NCBI RefSeq assembly: GCF_000440115.1
Contig: NZ_ALMY01000065.1
Location: forward strand, 1 to 64,000
From: Streptococcus suis YS56
GTDB taxonomy: Bacteria; Bacillota; Bacilli; Lactobacillales; Streptococcaceae
Length of the DNA stretch: 64,000 nucleotides
Direction: 5' to 3'
The translations under genes were made by a program, and so were the position numbers. Within the stretch, counting starts at the first letter, position 1. Every line of letters begins with the position of its first letter. The notes beneath the pieces were generated by a model that was given only the letters and a program-made list of their open reading frames with translations, ran no database searches and was not told where the DNA came from. Below, in pieces: positions 9,073 to 16,475 of this stretch.

Positions 9073-9276
9073 TCAGTTGATTTTTCGATAGTGTTTTTTA
9101 ATATAACTGTAAAAAGTATGAATAGCAATACTGTTCAAGAATAACAAGCCAAAACCTAATGTTATCAAAGAATCCGAGGTGACCGCCCCCTTATCCCAAG
9201 CATTTTTTAAAAAATACAATGCAAATAACTCTTGAACCGTTAACGCTATAACAATCATTATAGCTACTTTTTTCAT
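9073..9276 (-). CDS. Small membrane protein, last gene of the RiPP island (possible immunity protein)
   Basis: The 67-residue product has two predicted membrane helices (about VAIMIVIALTVQELFALYFL and LITLGFGLLFLNSIAIHTF) and a basic tail (YIKKHYRKIN). I do not recognise its family. ATG at 9276 follows the ABC transporter stop (9278) by one base; a GTG at 9288 in the same frame would overlap it. Its place at the end of the operon and its size resemble bacteriocin immunity or accessory membrane proteins, but this is inference. Confidence 0.6.
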   Translation of the reverse strand: MKKVAIMIVIALTVQELFALYFLKNAWDKGAVTSDSLITLGFGLLFLNSIAIHTFYSYIKKHYRKIN

Positions 9277-9277
9277 A

Positions 9278-10873
9278 CTAGCTTTCACTACCTTTCTTTA
9301 ATTCTACTATCTGGTCATACTGAATATCCTCATCGATATGGTGGGCAATTTCCAATATCATAATCGGTAAGGAATGCAGGAGTTTGCGTACCGCCTTGCC
9401 ATTTTTCTCATCCAAGGCTGCAGTCACTTCATCTGCTAGGAGAATGTCCTTCTTCCGCAAGAGGAAACGGGCGATTTCCAGACGGACCCGTTGACCACCT
9501 GAGATATTTTCACCGTTGTTTTCTACCTTCACATTGAGAATATCTGTAAATTCCTCAAGTAGCCCAACCTGCCCCAGAACATCCAACAGTTCTTGGTCTG
9601 TGAAATCATCGCCCAAGGTCAGATTGTAACGAATGGTATCGCTAAATAAAAACGGACTTTGGCTAATCAAACCGATATTGCCCTGAAAATCCTCTCGCTC
9701 CTGACCACCAGCCTCCGTCACATAAACACGACCTCTATCCGCTGTTTCTTGCCCTAGCAAAATCCGAAAGAGCGTTGTCTTACCCGAACCACTGACACCT
9801 TTGATTAAAACCTTATCTCCCATTTTGATAGTCACATTCAACCCAGCAAACAGCTGCTTATCGCCATAGGCTTTGGCTAAACCTTTCATATGCAAGCCCT
9901 GAATGTCAGACAGATGACTTTCTTTACGCTCCACAAAATCAGGTTCTGTTTCCAAAATGCCAAAGATTTTATCTGCAATCGCCTGAGCCCCCTGAATGCC
10001 TTCCGCTTGATACATCAAGTTTTGAATTGGCCCAGCCAAACGATTAGCCGCAATAAACATAGTCAGCAAACTAGCAACCGTAATGGCTTCACCATTCATA
10101 ATCAAGTAAAAACCAATAGCAACAGGCAATATCTGGCTGAAAAACTCCATAAAACCATTAAAGAAAAAGACAATATTGTGGGTAAAAGCATATCGCTGTA
10201 TGGCTACTTGATACTCTTTAACTATTTGACCTACCCGATGAAAACTATTTTCAGCACTTTGATTCACAAGAAGCGTTTCGCTACCATGGATACTATCGGA
10301 TACTTCCTCATGAACTTTAGTTCGAAGTTCTGAAAACTCCATCCCAGTATTTTTCAATCTTTTATTTAGTAAAAACTGTGGAATCGGCCTCAAAATCGTA
10401 CACACCACAAAAATAGAGCCCAACAAAATGTCCTGCATCATGATGTAAAGGGCAGTAACAAGGCTGACAAACCCCCAACATAGGAAACCTGCAATCGGTT
10501 CAAGATATCTATCACCCAACAATTCCATATCCTGAGTTAATAGAGTTATCTTATCATTATGGCTATATTTAGAATTTGAAATCAGCTTTCTAAACAAGGA
10601 TGAGCGAATTCCGATATGAATTTCTCTTCTAAATATATTATTTGTATGATTAGCGAAAAGCATCAGACTATAAATCACAAAATAAACAGACAAACCATAC
10701 ACTAATAGTTGCCAAATTTTTTCAAAACTTAAATCCCCGCTCCCGAGTTGCAATATCTTACTCATTACTAAGGGCTGAGTCAGCATAACTCCGCCATTCA
10801 TAAAAATACCAAATATCACCAACAATCTGTATTTTTTATCAATATAACGATAAATTCCAAGAATTCTCTTCAT
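9278..10873 (-). CDS. ABC transporter, fused permease and ATPase (probable RiPP exporter)
   Basis: The 531-residue protein has an N-terminal half with about six membrane helices (residues ~15-290) and a C-terminal nucleotide-binding domain: Walker A GVSGSGKTT, Q-loop ISQSP, signature SGGQRVRLE, Walker B ILLADE and the H-loop in LEIAHH. No N-terminal C39 peptidase domain is present, so it would export but not cleave a leader. ATG at 10873 (GGAGG 6 bases upstream) is preferred to the in-frame TTG at 10879. It lies directly after the precursor gene and the radical SAM gene on the same strand, so it probably exports the mature peptide. Confidence 0.88.
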   Translation of the reverse strand: MKRILGIYRYIDKKYRLLVIFGIFMNGGVMLTQPLVMSKILQLGSGDLSFEKIWQLLVYGLSVYFVIYSLMLFANHTNNIFRREIHIGIRSSLFRKLISNSKYSHNDKITLLTQDMELLGDRYLEPIAGFLCWGFVSLVTALYIMMQDILLGSIFVVCTILRPIPQFLLNKRLKNTGMEFSELRTKVHEEVSDSIHGSETLLVNQSAENSFHRVGQIVKEYQVAIQRYAFTHNIVFFFNGFMEFFSQILPVAIGFYLIMNGEAITVASLLTMFIAANRLAGPIQNLMYQAEGIQGAQAIADKIFGILETEPDFVERKESHLSDIQGLHMKGLAKAYGDKQLFAGLNVTIKMGDKVLIKGVSGSGKTTLFRILLGQETADRGRVYVTEAGGQEREDFQGNIGLISQSPFLFSDTIRYNLTLGDDFTDQELLDVLGQVGLLEEFTDILNVKVENNGENISGGQRVRLEIARFLLRKKDILLADEVTAALDEKNGKAVRKLLHSLPIMILEIAHHIDEDIQYDQIVELKKGSES

Positions 10874-10890
10874 AAGCAACCTCCAATAGC

Positions 10891-10916
10891 AAAAAGAGAG
10901 GCTAGCACTCCTCTCA
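10891..10916 (-). terminator. Attenuating terminator between precursor and exporter
   Basis: On the minus strand GAGAGG and CCTCTC form a stem with loop AGTGCTAG, followed by TTTTTGC. It begins about 15 bases after the precursor stop codon. Partial termination here would let the small precursor mRNA accumulate above the transporter message, as is common in peptide clusters. Confidence 0.65.
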
Positions 10917-10930
10917 ATTTTATCAAACCC

Positions 10931-11020
10931 TTATGGCATTTGACAAAGATTAACACAAAAATTTGTTGCAGTCTGTAAAAGACCTTCTTCTGTATATTTT
11001 TTATTTGTATTTACTACCAT
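10931..11020 (-). CDS. Putative RiPP precursor peptide, 29 aa, C-terminal two-Cys core
   Basis: This short gene begins MVVNTNKKYTEEG and ends TNFCVNLCQMP. The ATG at 11020 has an excellent ribosome site (GGAGG, 5 bases upstream) and lies 12 bases after the stop of the radical SAM maturase, so translation is probably coupled. The two cysteines (22 and 26) sit in repeated Asn-x-Cys units (NFC, NLC) near the C-terminus, suitable for thioether cross-links by a radical SAM/SPASM enzyme. Streptococcal radical SAM peptides form motif-named subfamilies; the terminal QMP may identify one, but I could not verify this. It was not listed by standard ORF length cut-offs. Confidence 0.8.
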   Translation of the reverse strand: MVVNTNKKYTEEGLLQTATNFCVNLCQMP

Positions 11021-11032
11021 AATTTCCTCCTA

Positions 11033-12331
11033 CTAGCCCACATCTAAAATATCATGATAGGATTTAGTCAATGCGAATAGTGCTAGATTCCTCTCAACAA
11101 CCCTTTGTATACTGCGACACAATACCTCTGATGGATGTTTTGAAATTCGCTTGGCCATTGGGCAATGGCCTGACTTACAAATTAAGACAAACGGGCATGA
11201 TTTACAGTTTTCTTCCACTTCAATTACCCAGTTCCTTAATCTATCATGATTGATGTATCCCTTGTTTATATTACCAAATATATTTTTATGATGATAAAGT
11301 GCCACTGTGCAGGATTGTACAAGTCCTCTCACGTTAAACATATAGTGGCTTGTTCGATTGGCATAACAGGTAAAACGATTGTTTAAAAAGTGACTAATTA
11401 AAGTAGTTTTGTAGCCGAGCGAAATAGCGAGTTGAGATAATTCAAAACTTGCATCATACTCTAATAAAGTCACACAATCCTTATCCGAACGCTCACCTTG
11501 ACCCCAGTTACCAACATTATGATAAGCAAATCCAAATCGCTTATCATTTTTAAAATATACGCCATCTTCATATAGAAAAGATTTTATATTCTCTAGATTC
11601 TCTTTTGAAATATTAAATCGAATCGTACAAAAGAAATCTAGTTCACTATCTTTCATAGCTTGTAAATTTTTGTATATCCGTTCGTACGAGCCTCTTTCAT
11701 TTTTCAAAACCCTCTGACAATCATGACTATTCTGATCCCCATCTAAAGTAATTTGATAGCTGATTACCTTGTACTCAGAAACTAATTTCTTCAACTTATT
11801 CAGCGATAATAAGTAACCATTTGTGGTAATAATAGCTAGATATTCCACATTTAGTCTATAACAAATTTCTTTGAATTTTTCAGAAAGATATTGAATCGTA
11901 CGATATCCGAGCAACGGCTCACCACCAAACCATGAAACTTTGAAAATCTTAAACTTTCCAGTGCTCAATTGTTCTTCCGCAAATCTCAGGATTGCATCCT
12001 CTGTCTCTCTTGACATAGAAATGTTTTCAAACTTCTCATAACAATATTTGCAACGAAAATTACAATCTCCGTGCGTTAAAATTGTGAACTCTAATAATGT
12101 ATCGTCTATCTCACGTATCTTCCTTAACGACTGATTTACTTCATCGTCCTCTGGAAAATAATGAAACTGTTCAAGGTAGGTCTTATATTGCTCTTTGGTT
12201 TCCTCGTCAGTCTTCAATTTTTCTAACAATTGTTTCGTGATTAGAAATGAATGATTATTCTTTGTATTGAAATAGACAATACCATCGTCACATTCCTGAC
12301 GGAGAACATAGGGTGACATCTCCACACGCAT
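11033..12331 (-). CDS. Radical SAM/SPASM peptide maturase
   Basis: The 432-residue enzyme carries the radical SAM cluster CNFRCKYC (C90, C94, C97) after an N-terminal region of about 80 residues that resembles a precursor-recognition part, then a TIM-barrel with GGEP-like WFGGEPLLGY. The C-terminal SPASM region is Cys-rich (ENCKSCPFVLICKSGHCPMAKR...VLCRS) and should bind auxiliary Fe-S clusters, as in thioether- or C-C-bond-forming RiPP maturases. ATG at 12331 is only one base from GGGAGG; GTG at 12325 has better spacing and may be the real start. It precedes the precursor gene, which is the reverse of the usual order. Confidence 0.92.
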   Translation of the reverse strand: MRVEMSPYVLRQECDDGIVYFNTKNNHSFLITKQLLEKLKTDEETKEQYKTYLEQFHYFPEDDEVNQSLRKIREIDDTLLEFTILTHGDCNFRCKYCYEKFENISMSRETEDAILRFAEEQLSTGKFKIFKVSWFGGEPLLGYRTIQYLSEKFKEICYRLNVEYLAIITTNGYLLSLNKLKKLVSEYKVISYQITLDGDQNSHDCQRVLKNERGSYERIYKNLQAMKDSELDFFCTIRFNISKENLENIKSFLYEDGVYFKNDKRFGFAYHNVGNWGQGERSDKDCVTLLEYDASFELSQLAISLGYKTTLISHFLNNRFTCYANRTSHYMFNVRGLVQSCTVALYHHKNIFGNINKGYINHDRLRNWVIEVEENCKSCPFVLICKSGHCPMAKRISKHPSEVLCRSIQRVVERNLALFALTKSYHDILDVG

Positions 12332-12371
12332 ACCTCCCTGTCTTTGATTTCATTTATTATTTCTTGTCTAA

Positions 12372-12377
12372 ATTCTA
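12372..12377 (-). promoter_or_regulatory. Putative -10 of the maturase operon
   Basis: TAGAAT on the minus strand, with TG two bases upstream (TGTTAGAAT), lies about 40 bases before the maturase start and exactly 24 bases from the inner inverted repeat at 12402-12450. No good -35 is visible, as expected for an activator-dependent promoter. Confidence 0.5.
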
Positions 12378-12401
12378 ACACAACTCAATTGATACTATTG
12401 A

Positions 12402-12450
12402 AACTTGAAAATATGTAATTTATTTTTATAAAATTACATATTTTCAAGTT
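12402..12450. promoter_or_regulatory. Perfect 20-bp inverted repeat, probable Rgg operator
   Basis: Arms 12402-12421 (starting AACTTGAAAATATG) and 12431-12450 (ending CATATTTTCAAGTT) are exact reverse complements around a 9-base AT spacer. It lies between the divergent maturase and SHP-like genes, beside an Rgg regulator gene. Rgg proteins bind inverted repeats upstream of weak -35 regions, so this is a likely operator; it has no T-tract that would fit a terminator. Confidence 0.65.
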
Positions 12451-12474
12451 AATAATTGCCGTGGAAAAATGAGT

Positions 12475-12480
12475 TATAAT
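12475..12480 (+). promoter_or_regulatory. Putative -10 of the SHP-like peptide gene
   Basis: TATAAT lies 24 bases from the right end of the inverted repeat, the same distance as the -10 of the divergent maturase promoter on the other side. A matching -35 is not evident. The transcript would start near 12487, about 25 bases before the peptide start codon. Confidence 0.55.
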
Positions 12481-12511
12481 GAAATAAAAAAACAAGGAGG
12501 CTTGATTAGCT

Positions 12512-12610
12512 ATGAAGAAGGCATTTTTAAAATCAGTATTTTACCTTTTACTAACCATACCCATTATTATTTATCCAATTCTTCCGACTTCACTAACTAT
12601 CCTCTTTTAA
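12512..12610 (+). CDS. Putative SHP-type pheromone precursor, 32 aa
   Basis: The peptide starts MKKAFLKSVFYLLL and ends IYPILPTSLTILF: two lysines, then almost entirely hydrophobic with prolines near the end. AAGGAGG stands 11 bases before the ATG. It converges on and overlaps the 3' end of the rgg gene by 18 bases (12593-12610), a typical Rgg/SHP layout. The C-terminal pattern lacks the classic DIIIVGG ending but resembles proline-containing SHPs of other Rgg types. SHPs are exported, trimmed by Eep and re-imported by Opp to bind Rgg. The assignment rests on position and composition. Confidence 0.65.
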   Translation: MKKAFLKSVFYLLLTIPIIIYPILPTSLTILF

Positions 12611-13471
12611 AACACATAATTTGTAATGACGTTCCAAGAGCATCGATACTTTGCTACTCACTATCAATCCAACGGAGGCAATATATGCCTCTGTTTTAGT
12701 TTGAAATTCCATGGAGTCACCTGATTTGATAAGTGAAATACATAGCTTGAAGTAATTCACAAAAATCTGTTCAAAAGCATCTGTTGTCTCAACCATCCTC
12801 TCCAGTTCCGTCAAAAATTCTTCCGCTAAACCGTACTTCTTTCGTTCTATCATTTCTCCGACTGAATTGATTAGTATTTTTTTCAAATAATCTCTATGCT
12901 TCCTTAAATTTCGATAACTTTTGGATTTATTCTTCAACTCAGATAATAAACTAACAATCATATGATCATTCAACAACATTTGCGCATTCAAAAACAAATA
13001 CAACTCAAAACTCGTCCACTCCTCAATGGCAAAGAGATAATCTGAGAGAAACTCTCTGTCCTCATCGTCAAAATCAGATTGACCATCTAAGGTAGCTAGT
13101 GCCACCTTGATGACAAGTCTATTTAACCTAGCATAGAGATTTCCCTCAGCTTTCAAGAGATCTGATTCCAACAAGGCCTGCAACCCATCCCTATCTTGTT
13201 GATAATACAAATCTGAAATCAGATTAGCTAGCTCAATATGGGGCGCTTCCTTGTAGCCATGATATTTGTAGGTGAACTCCTCCATGGTCATGTTGATACC
13301 CTCGACAGCTACGATCAACTTATCCGCTGCCAACATAGACTTGCCCGACTCAAAGCGTGATAGCTGGGCTGCTGTAAAGTCTCCTCTGACAACATCCTTT
13401 TGCTTAACCAAGCGAGAACCACGGAGTTCTCGATAAAACTCCCCTAAACCCATTTGTGGTACTGTCCCCAT
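12593..13471 (-). CDS. Rgg family transcriptional regulator
   Basis: The 292-residue protein begins with an HTH_3-type domain (LGEFYRELRGSRLVKQKDVVRGDFTAAQLSRFESGKS, roughly residues 9-45), followed by the all-helical TPR-like Rgg C-terminal domain that binds small peptides (LIKSGDSMEFQTKTEAYI near the end). Start ATG at 13471 follows GAGGGGATGAGTC. It is transcribed in the same direction as the maturase operon but separated from it by the divergent SHP-like gene. Its likely ligand is that peptide and its likely target is the inverted repeat at 12402-12450. Ligand and target are inferred from context. Confidence 0.9.
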   Translation of the reverse strand: MGTVPQMGLGEFYRELRGSRLVKQKDVVRGDFTAAQLSRFESGKSMLAADKLIVAVEGINMTMEEFTYKYHGYKEAPHIELANLISDLYYQQDRDGLQALLESDLLKAEGNLYARLNRLVIKVALATLDGQSDFDDEDREFLSDYLFAIEEWTSFELYLFLNAQMLLNDHMIVSLLSELKNKSKSYRNLRKHRDYLKKILINSVGEMIERKKYGLAEEFLTELERMVETTDAFEQIFVNYFKLCISLIKSGDSMEFQTKTEAYIASVGLIVSSKVSMLLERHYKLCVLKEDS

Positions 13472-13619
13472 GACTCATCCCCTCTCTTGATGCATTGAAA
13501 ATTCCGTTTTTATTCATTATAATATCCAAATATATATTTGTCAATCTCGCTCATTTATCCATTTATTCTCTGCTTGTTTCTGAAAATCTCGACACTTTTC
13601 CATTTTCCTACCAAACCCT

Positions 13620-13648
13620 TTTACCATCAGCATATTTTATGGTATAAT
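13620..13648 (+). promoter_or_regulatory. Promoter of rpoY-rnjA
   Basis: TTTACC (13620-13625) and TATAAT (13643-13648) are separated by 17 bases. The transcript starts about 120 bases before rpoY and passes through the hairpin at 13711-13735. Confidence 0.8.
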
Positions 13649-13710
13649 GAAGAGTACATTTAGACTGAATAAATTAACAACTCGAGAAAATTGAATAGGC
13701 ATTACCAGAC

Positions 13711-13735
13711 AGCCCCAACTGTTTGGGGCTTTTTT
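13711..13735 (+). terminator. Terminator in the rpoY-rnjA leader
   Basis: GCCCCAA and TTGGGGC form a stem with a short loop, followed by TTTTTT. It stands between a good promoter and rpoY, so either the transcript is attenuated or a short RNA of about 80 nt is made. Confidence 0.75.
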
Positions 13736-13773
13736 CATAGTTGCCAGTCAAAAAGAAAGGAACTATACTACAC

Positions 13774-14004
13774 ATGATTTATAAAGTATTCTATCAAGAA
13801 TCAAAAATTAGCCCACGTCGCGAACAAACACGCGCTCTTTATCTAGACATCGATGCTGCATCAGAATTGGAAGGTCGTATTATCGCGCGTGAATTGGTGG
13901 AAACCAACTGCCCTGAATACAACATCGAATTTATCGACCTCTTATCAGACAATCATCTTGAATACGAGAAAGAGCACGCAGATTTCAAAATTACGGAGTT
14001 TTAA
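13774..14004 (+). CDS. rpoY: DNA-directed RNA polymerase subunit epsilon (RpoY)
   Basis: The 76-residue protein ([25 protein letters not shown]...) matches the small epsilon subunit (DUF1447) of Firmicute RNA polymerase, which binds the core enzyme near the downstream DNA channel. The start is the ATG at 13774 with AAAGGA upstream, not the in-frame TTG at 13741 inside the leader. It lies 3 bases before rnjA; rpoY-rnjA pairing is conserved in Lactobacillales. Confidence 0.95.
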   Translation: MIYKVFYQESKISPRREQTRALYLDIDAASELEGRIIARELVETNCPEYNIEFIDLLSDNHLEYEKEHADFKITEF

Positions 14005-14007
14005 TCC

Positions 14008-15687
14008 ATGTCATCAGTCAATCTAAAACCTCATGAAGTTGGCGTTTTCGCCATCGGTGGTTTGGGAGAAATCGGGAAAAATACCTACGGTATCGAGTAT
14101 AAGGATGAAATTCTCATCGTCGATGCCGGTATCAAGTTCCCAGAAGATGACCTATTGGGTATCGACTACGTTATCCCAGACTACTCCTACATCGTTGAAA
14201 ACCTAGACCGCGTTAAAGGTCTGGTTATTACCCACGGGCACGAAGACCACATCGGAGGCATTCCTTTCTTGCTCAAGCAAGCCAATGTCCCAATCTATGC
14301 TGGACCTTTAGCCCTCGCCCTCATTCGAGGCAAATTGGAAGAACACGGACTGCTCCGTGATGCGACTCTGCATGAAATCAATCATAATACAGAGTTGACC
14401 TTCAAGCACCTCAAAGTCAGCTTCTTCCGTACCACCCACTCCATTCCAGAACCACTCGGTATCGTCGTTGACACCCCGCAAGGAAAAATCGTCTGTACCG
14501 GTGACTTCAAGTTCGATTTCACTCCAGTTGGCGAGCCAGCAGACCTTCACCGCATGGCTGCCCTCGGTGAAGAAGGCGTTCTCTGCCTCCTCTCCGACTC
14601 TACCAACGCCGAAGTTCCGACCTTTACCAACTCGGAAAAAGTGGTCGGTCAATCCATCATGAAGCTGATTGAAGGCATTCATGGACGCATCATCTTTGCT
14701 TCCTTTGCCTCCAACATCTTCCGTCTGCAACAGGCAGCTGATGCCGCCGTTAAGACCGGCCGCAAAATTGCTGTCTTTGGACGCTCCATGGAAAAAGCCA
14801 TTGTTAATGGTATCGAGCTCGGCTACATCAAGGTGCCTAAGGATACCTTTATCGAACCAAACGAGATCAAAGAATATCCTGCCAGTGAGATTATGATTCT
14901 CTGTACAGGTAGCCAGGGTGAGCCTATGGCCGCCCTCTCCCGCATCGCCCACGGTACCCACCGTCAAGTACAACTCCAGCCAGGCGACACGGTCATCTTC
15001 TCGTCCAGTCCTATTCCGGGAAATACCACAGGTGTCAACAAGTTGATCAATATCCTGATTGAAGCCGGTGTCGATGTCATTCACGGTAAGATCAACAACA
15101 TCCATACCTCTGGGCACGGCGGCCAGCAAGAGCAAAAACTCATGCTTCGCCTAATCAAGCCAAAATACTTCATGCCTGTCCATGGCGAATACCGTATGCA
15201 AAAAATCCATGCTAGTCTGGCAGTTGATACAGGCGTGCCAAAAGACAACATCTTCATCATGGAAAACGGTGATGTCCTTGCTCTGACAAAAGATTCTGCA
15301 CGCTTAGCCGGGCACTTCAATGCCCAAGACATCTATGTGGACGGAAACCGTATCGGTGAAATCGGTGCAGCTGTCCTCAAAGACCGCCGTGACCTCTCAG
15401 AAGACGGTGTCGTTCTAGCTGTTGCAACCGTTGACTTCAAATCCAAGATGATTCTTGCAGGTCCAGATATTCTCAGCCGTGGTTTTATCTACATGCGTGA
15501 ATCTGGTGATCTGATCCGTGAGAGTCAACGCGTCCTTTTCAACGCTATCCGAATTGCCATGCGCAACAAGGATGCCAATATCCAGACGGTTAACGGAGCC
15601 ATTGTTAACGCCCTACGACCATTCCTATACGAAAAAACAGAACGTGAGCCAATCATCATCCCAATGATTCTCACACCTGATCAATAA
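14008..15687 (+). CDS. rnjA: Ribonuclease J1
   Basis: The 559-residue enzyme has the metallo-beta-lactamase motif HGHEDH (residues 76-81), the further metal ligand in [10 protein letters not shown], the beta-CASP region ([14 protein letters not shown]) and the C-terminal HTSGHGG plus PVHGEYRM motifs. RNase J1 has 5'-to-3' exo- and endonuclease activity and drives mRNA turnover and rRNA maturation. It is co-transcribed with rpoY and ends at a clear terminator. Confidence 0.97.
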   Translation: MSSVNLKPHEVGVFAIGGLGEIGKNTYGIEYKDEILIVDAGIKFPEDDLLGIDYVIPDYSYIVENLDRVKGLVITHGHEDHIGGIPFLLKQANVPIYAGPLALALIRGKLEEHGLLRDATLHEINHNTELTFKHLKVSFFRTTHSIPEPLGIVVDTPQGKIVCTGDFKFDFTPVGEPADLHRMAALGEEGVLCLLSDSTNAEVPTFTNSEKVVGQSIMKLIEGIHGRIIFASFASNIFRLQQAADAAVKTGRKIAVFGRSMEKAIVNGIELGYIKVPKDTFIEPNEIKEYPASEIMILCTGSQGEPMAALSRIAHGTHRQVQLQPGDTVIFSSSPIPGNTTGVNKLINILIEAGVDVIHGKINNIHTSGHGGQQEQKLMLRLIKPKYFMPVHGEYRMQKIHASLAVDTGVPKDNIFIMENGDVLALTKDSARLAGHFNAQDIYVDGNRIGEIGAAVLKDRRDLSEDGVVLAVATVDFKSKMILAGPDILSRGFIYMRESGDLIRESQRVLFNAIRIAMRNKDANIQTVNGAIVNALRPFLYEKTEREPIIIPMILTPDQ

Positions 15688-15694
15688 CACACTA

Positions 15695-15726
15695 AAATCC
15701 CACAGGTATAACCTCTGGGTTTTTTG
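15695..15726 (+). terminator. rnjA terminator
   Basis: CCCACAGGT and ACCTCTGGG form an imperfect 9-bp stem with loop ATA, followed by TTTTTTGC, starting 8 bases after the rnjA stop. Confidence 0.85.
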
Positions 15727-16070
15727 CTTAATCTAGCTTACCTTTGTTAAATAATACAGTTGCTACAATGGACAAAACAAATTAGGATAGCTACATCTGG
15801 TTGGCTTGACTGATAGGGTTAAATCTCTCTCCACTAGATCATGACTCGATTTCCAATTTCCTGACTCATGAAAAAATGGTCGCTTGAGCCATTACTCGCT
15901 TTCTAGTTTCTCGGCTCGTGAACAAAGGACCCGTCGGGGTCCTAATTCGCTCCATTGTTTTCAAGCTCATGAAAAAATGGTCTTAGCGCCATTACTCGCT
16001 TCCCAATTTCTTGGCTCATAAACAAAGGACCCGTTGGGGTCCTAATTCGCTATCTGGTTTTCAAGCTCAT

Positions 16071-16270
16071 GTTCATTCCCTCGCCCTGCTATTTCTGAGC
16101 TCGGGCTGGACAAAAAGCCCTGGCCCACTTCTCAGTGTTCGTGTCAACATCTCAGCGCAGTGGTTGATTGGCAGATTTGTTCGTGTTTCACACTCCAAAT
16201 CTAACCTAATCAACTGTGCGGGGGTGGGAAGACGAACTCTTTTTGACTTAGTCGAGTTCTTTCCCACTCC
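16071..16270 (-). repeat. Dispersed modular repeat, copy 1
   Basis: On the minus strand this block reads GGGAGTGGGAAAGAACTCGA..., has CCCACCCCCGCACAG, continues with GATTTGGAGTGTGAAACACG and ends near CTTTTTGTCC. The same modules in the same order occur at 28207-28487. It replaces the middle of the third 100-bp unit of the glnA array. No open frame here is convincing as a gene. Confidence 0.8.
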
Positions 16271-16451
16271 CAATTCGCCATCTAGTTTTCAAGCTCATGA
16301 AAAAATGGTCTTAGTGCCGTTACTCGCTCTCTAATTTCTCAGCTCGTGAACAAAGGACCCGTCGGGGTCCTAATTCGCTCCATTGTTTTCAAGCTCATGA
16401 AAAAATGGTCTTAGCGCCATTACTCGCTTTCCAATTTCTCGGCTCATGAAC

Positions 16452-16475
16452 AAAGGACCCGTCGGGGTCCTTTGT
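16452..16475 (-). terminator. glnA terminator
   Basis: AAAGGACCC and GGGTCCTTT pair around CGA just after the glnA stop, followed on the minus strand by TTTGTTC. This hairpin is the element repeated in the upstream array. Confidence 0.75.

Larger units (their letters stand above)
15865..16475. repeat. Tandem 100-bp repeat array containing multiplied glnA-type terminators
   Basis: Units start at CTCATG near 15865, 15966, 16066, 16294 and 16394, with a period of 100-101 bases. Each full unit has two hairpins: AATGG...CCATT and GGACCCGTCGGGGTCC. The last copy of the second hairpin, at about 16452-16475, abuts the glnA stop and serves as its terminator. The third unit is interrupted by another repeat (16071-16270). 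Together these fill the 790-base gap between rnjA and glnA; no gene is supported. Confidence 0.85.

Noticed and set aside
10931..11020. Classic lantibiotic or bacteriocin with double-glycine leader
   Set aside because: There is no GG motif, no Lan enzyme and no C39 peptidase domain in the exporter.
12469..12699. 76-codon + strand frame covering the SHP region
   Set aside because: It starts at the -10 region without a ribosome site and is in another frame than the hydrophobic peptide, which has AAGGAGG.
16011..16334. 107-codon + strand frame and 66-codon minus frame
   Set aside because: They consist of repeat DNA. The shared peptide DLECETRT in two repeat copies is explained by nucleotide conservation of the element.
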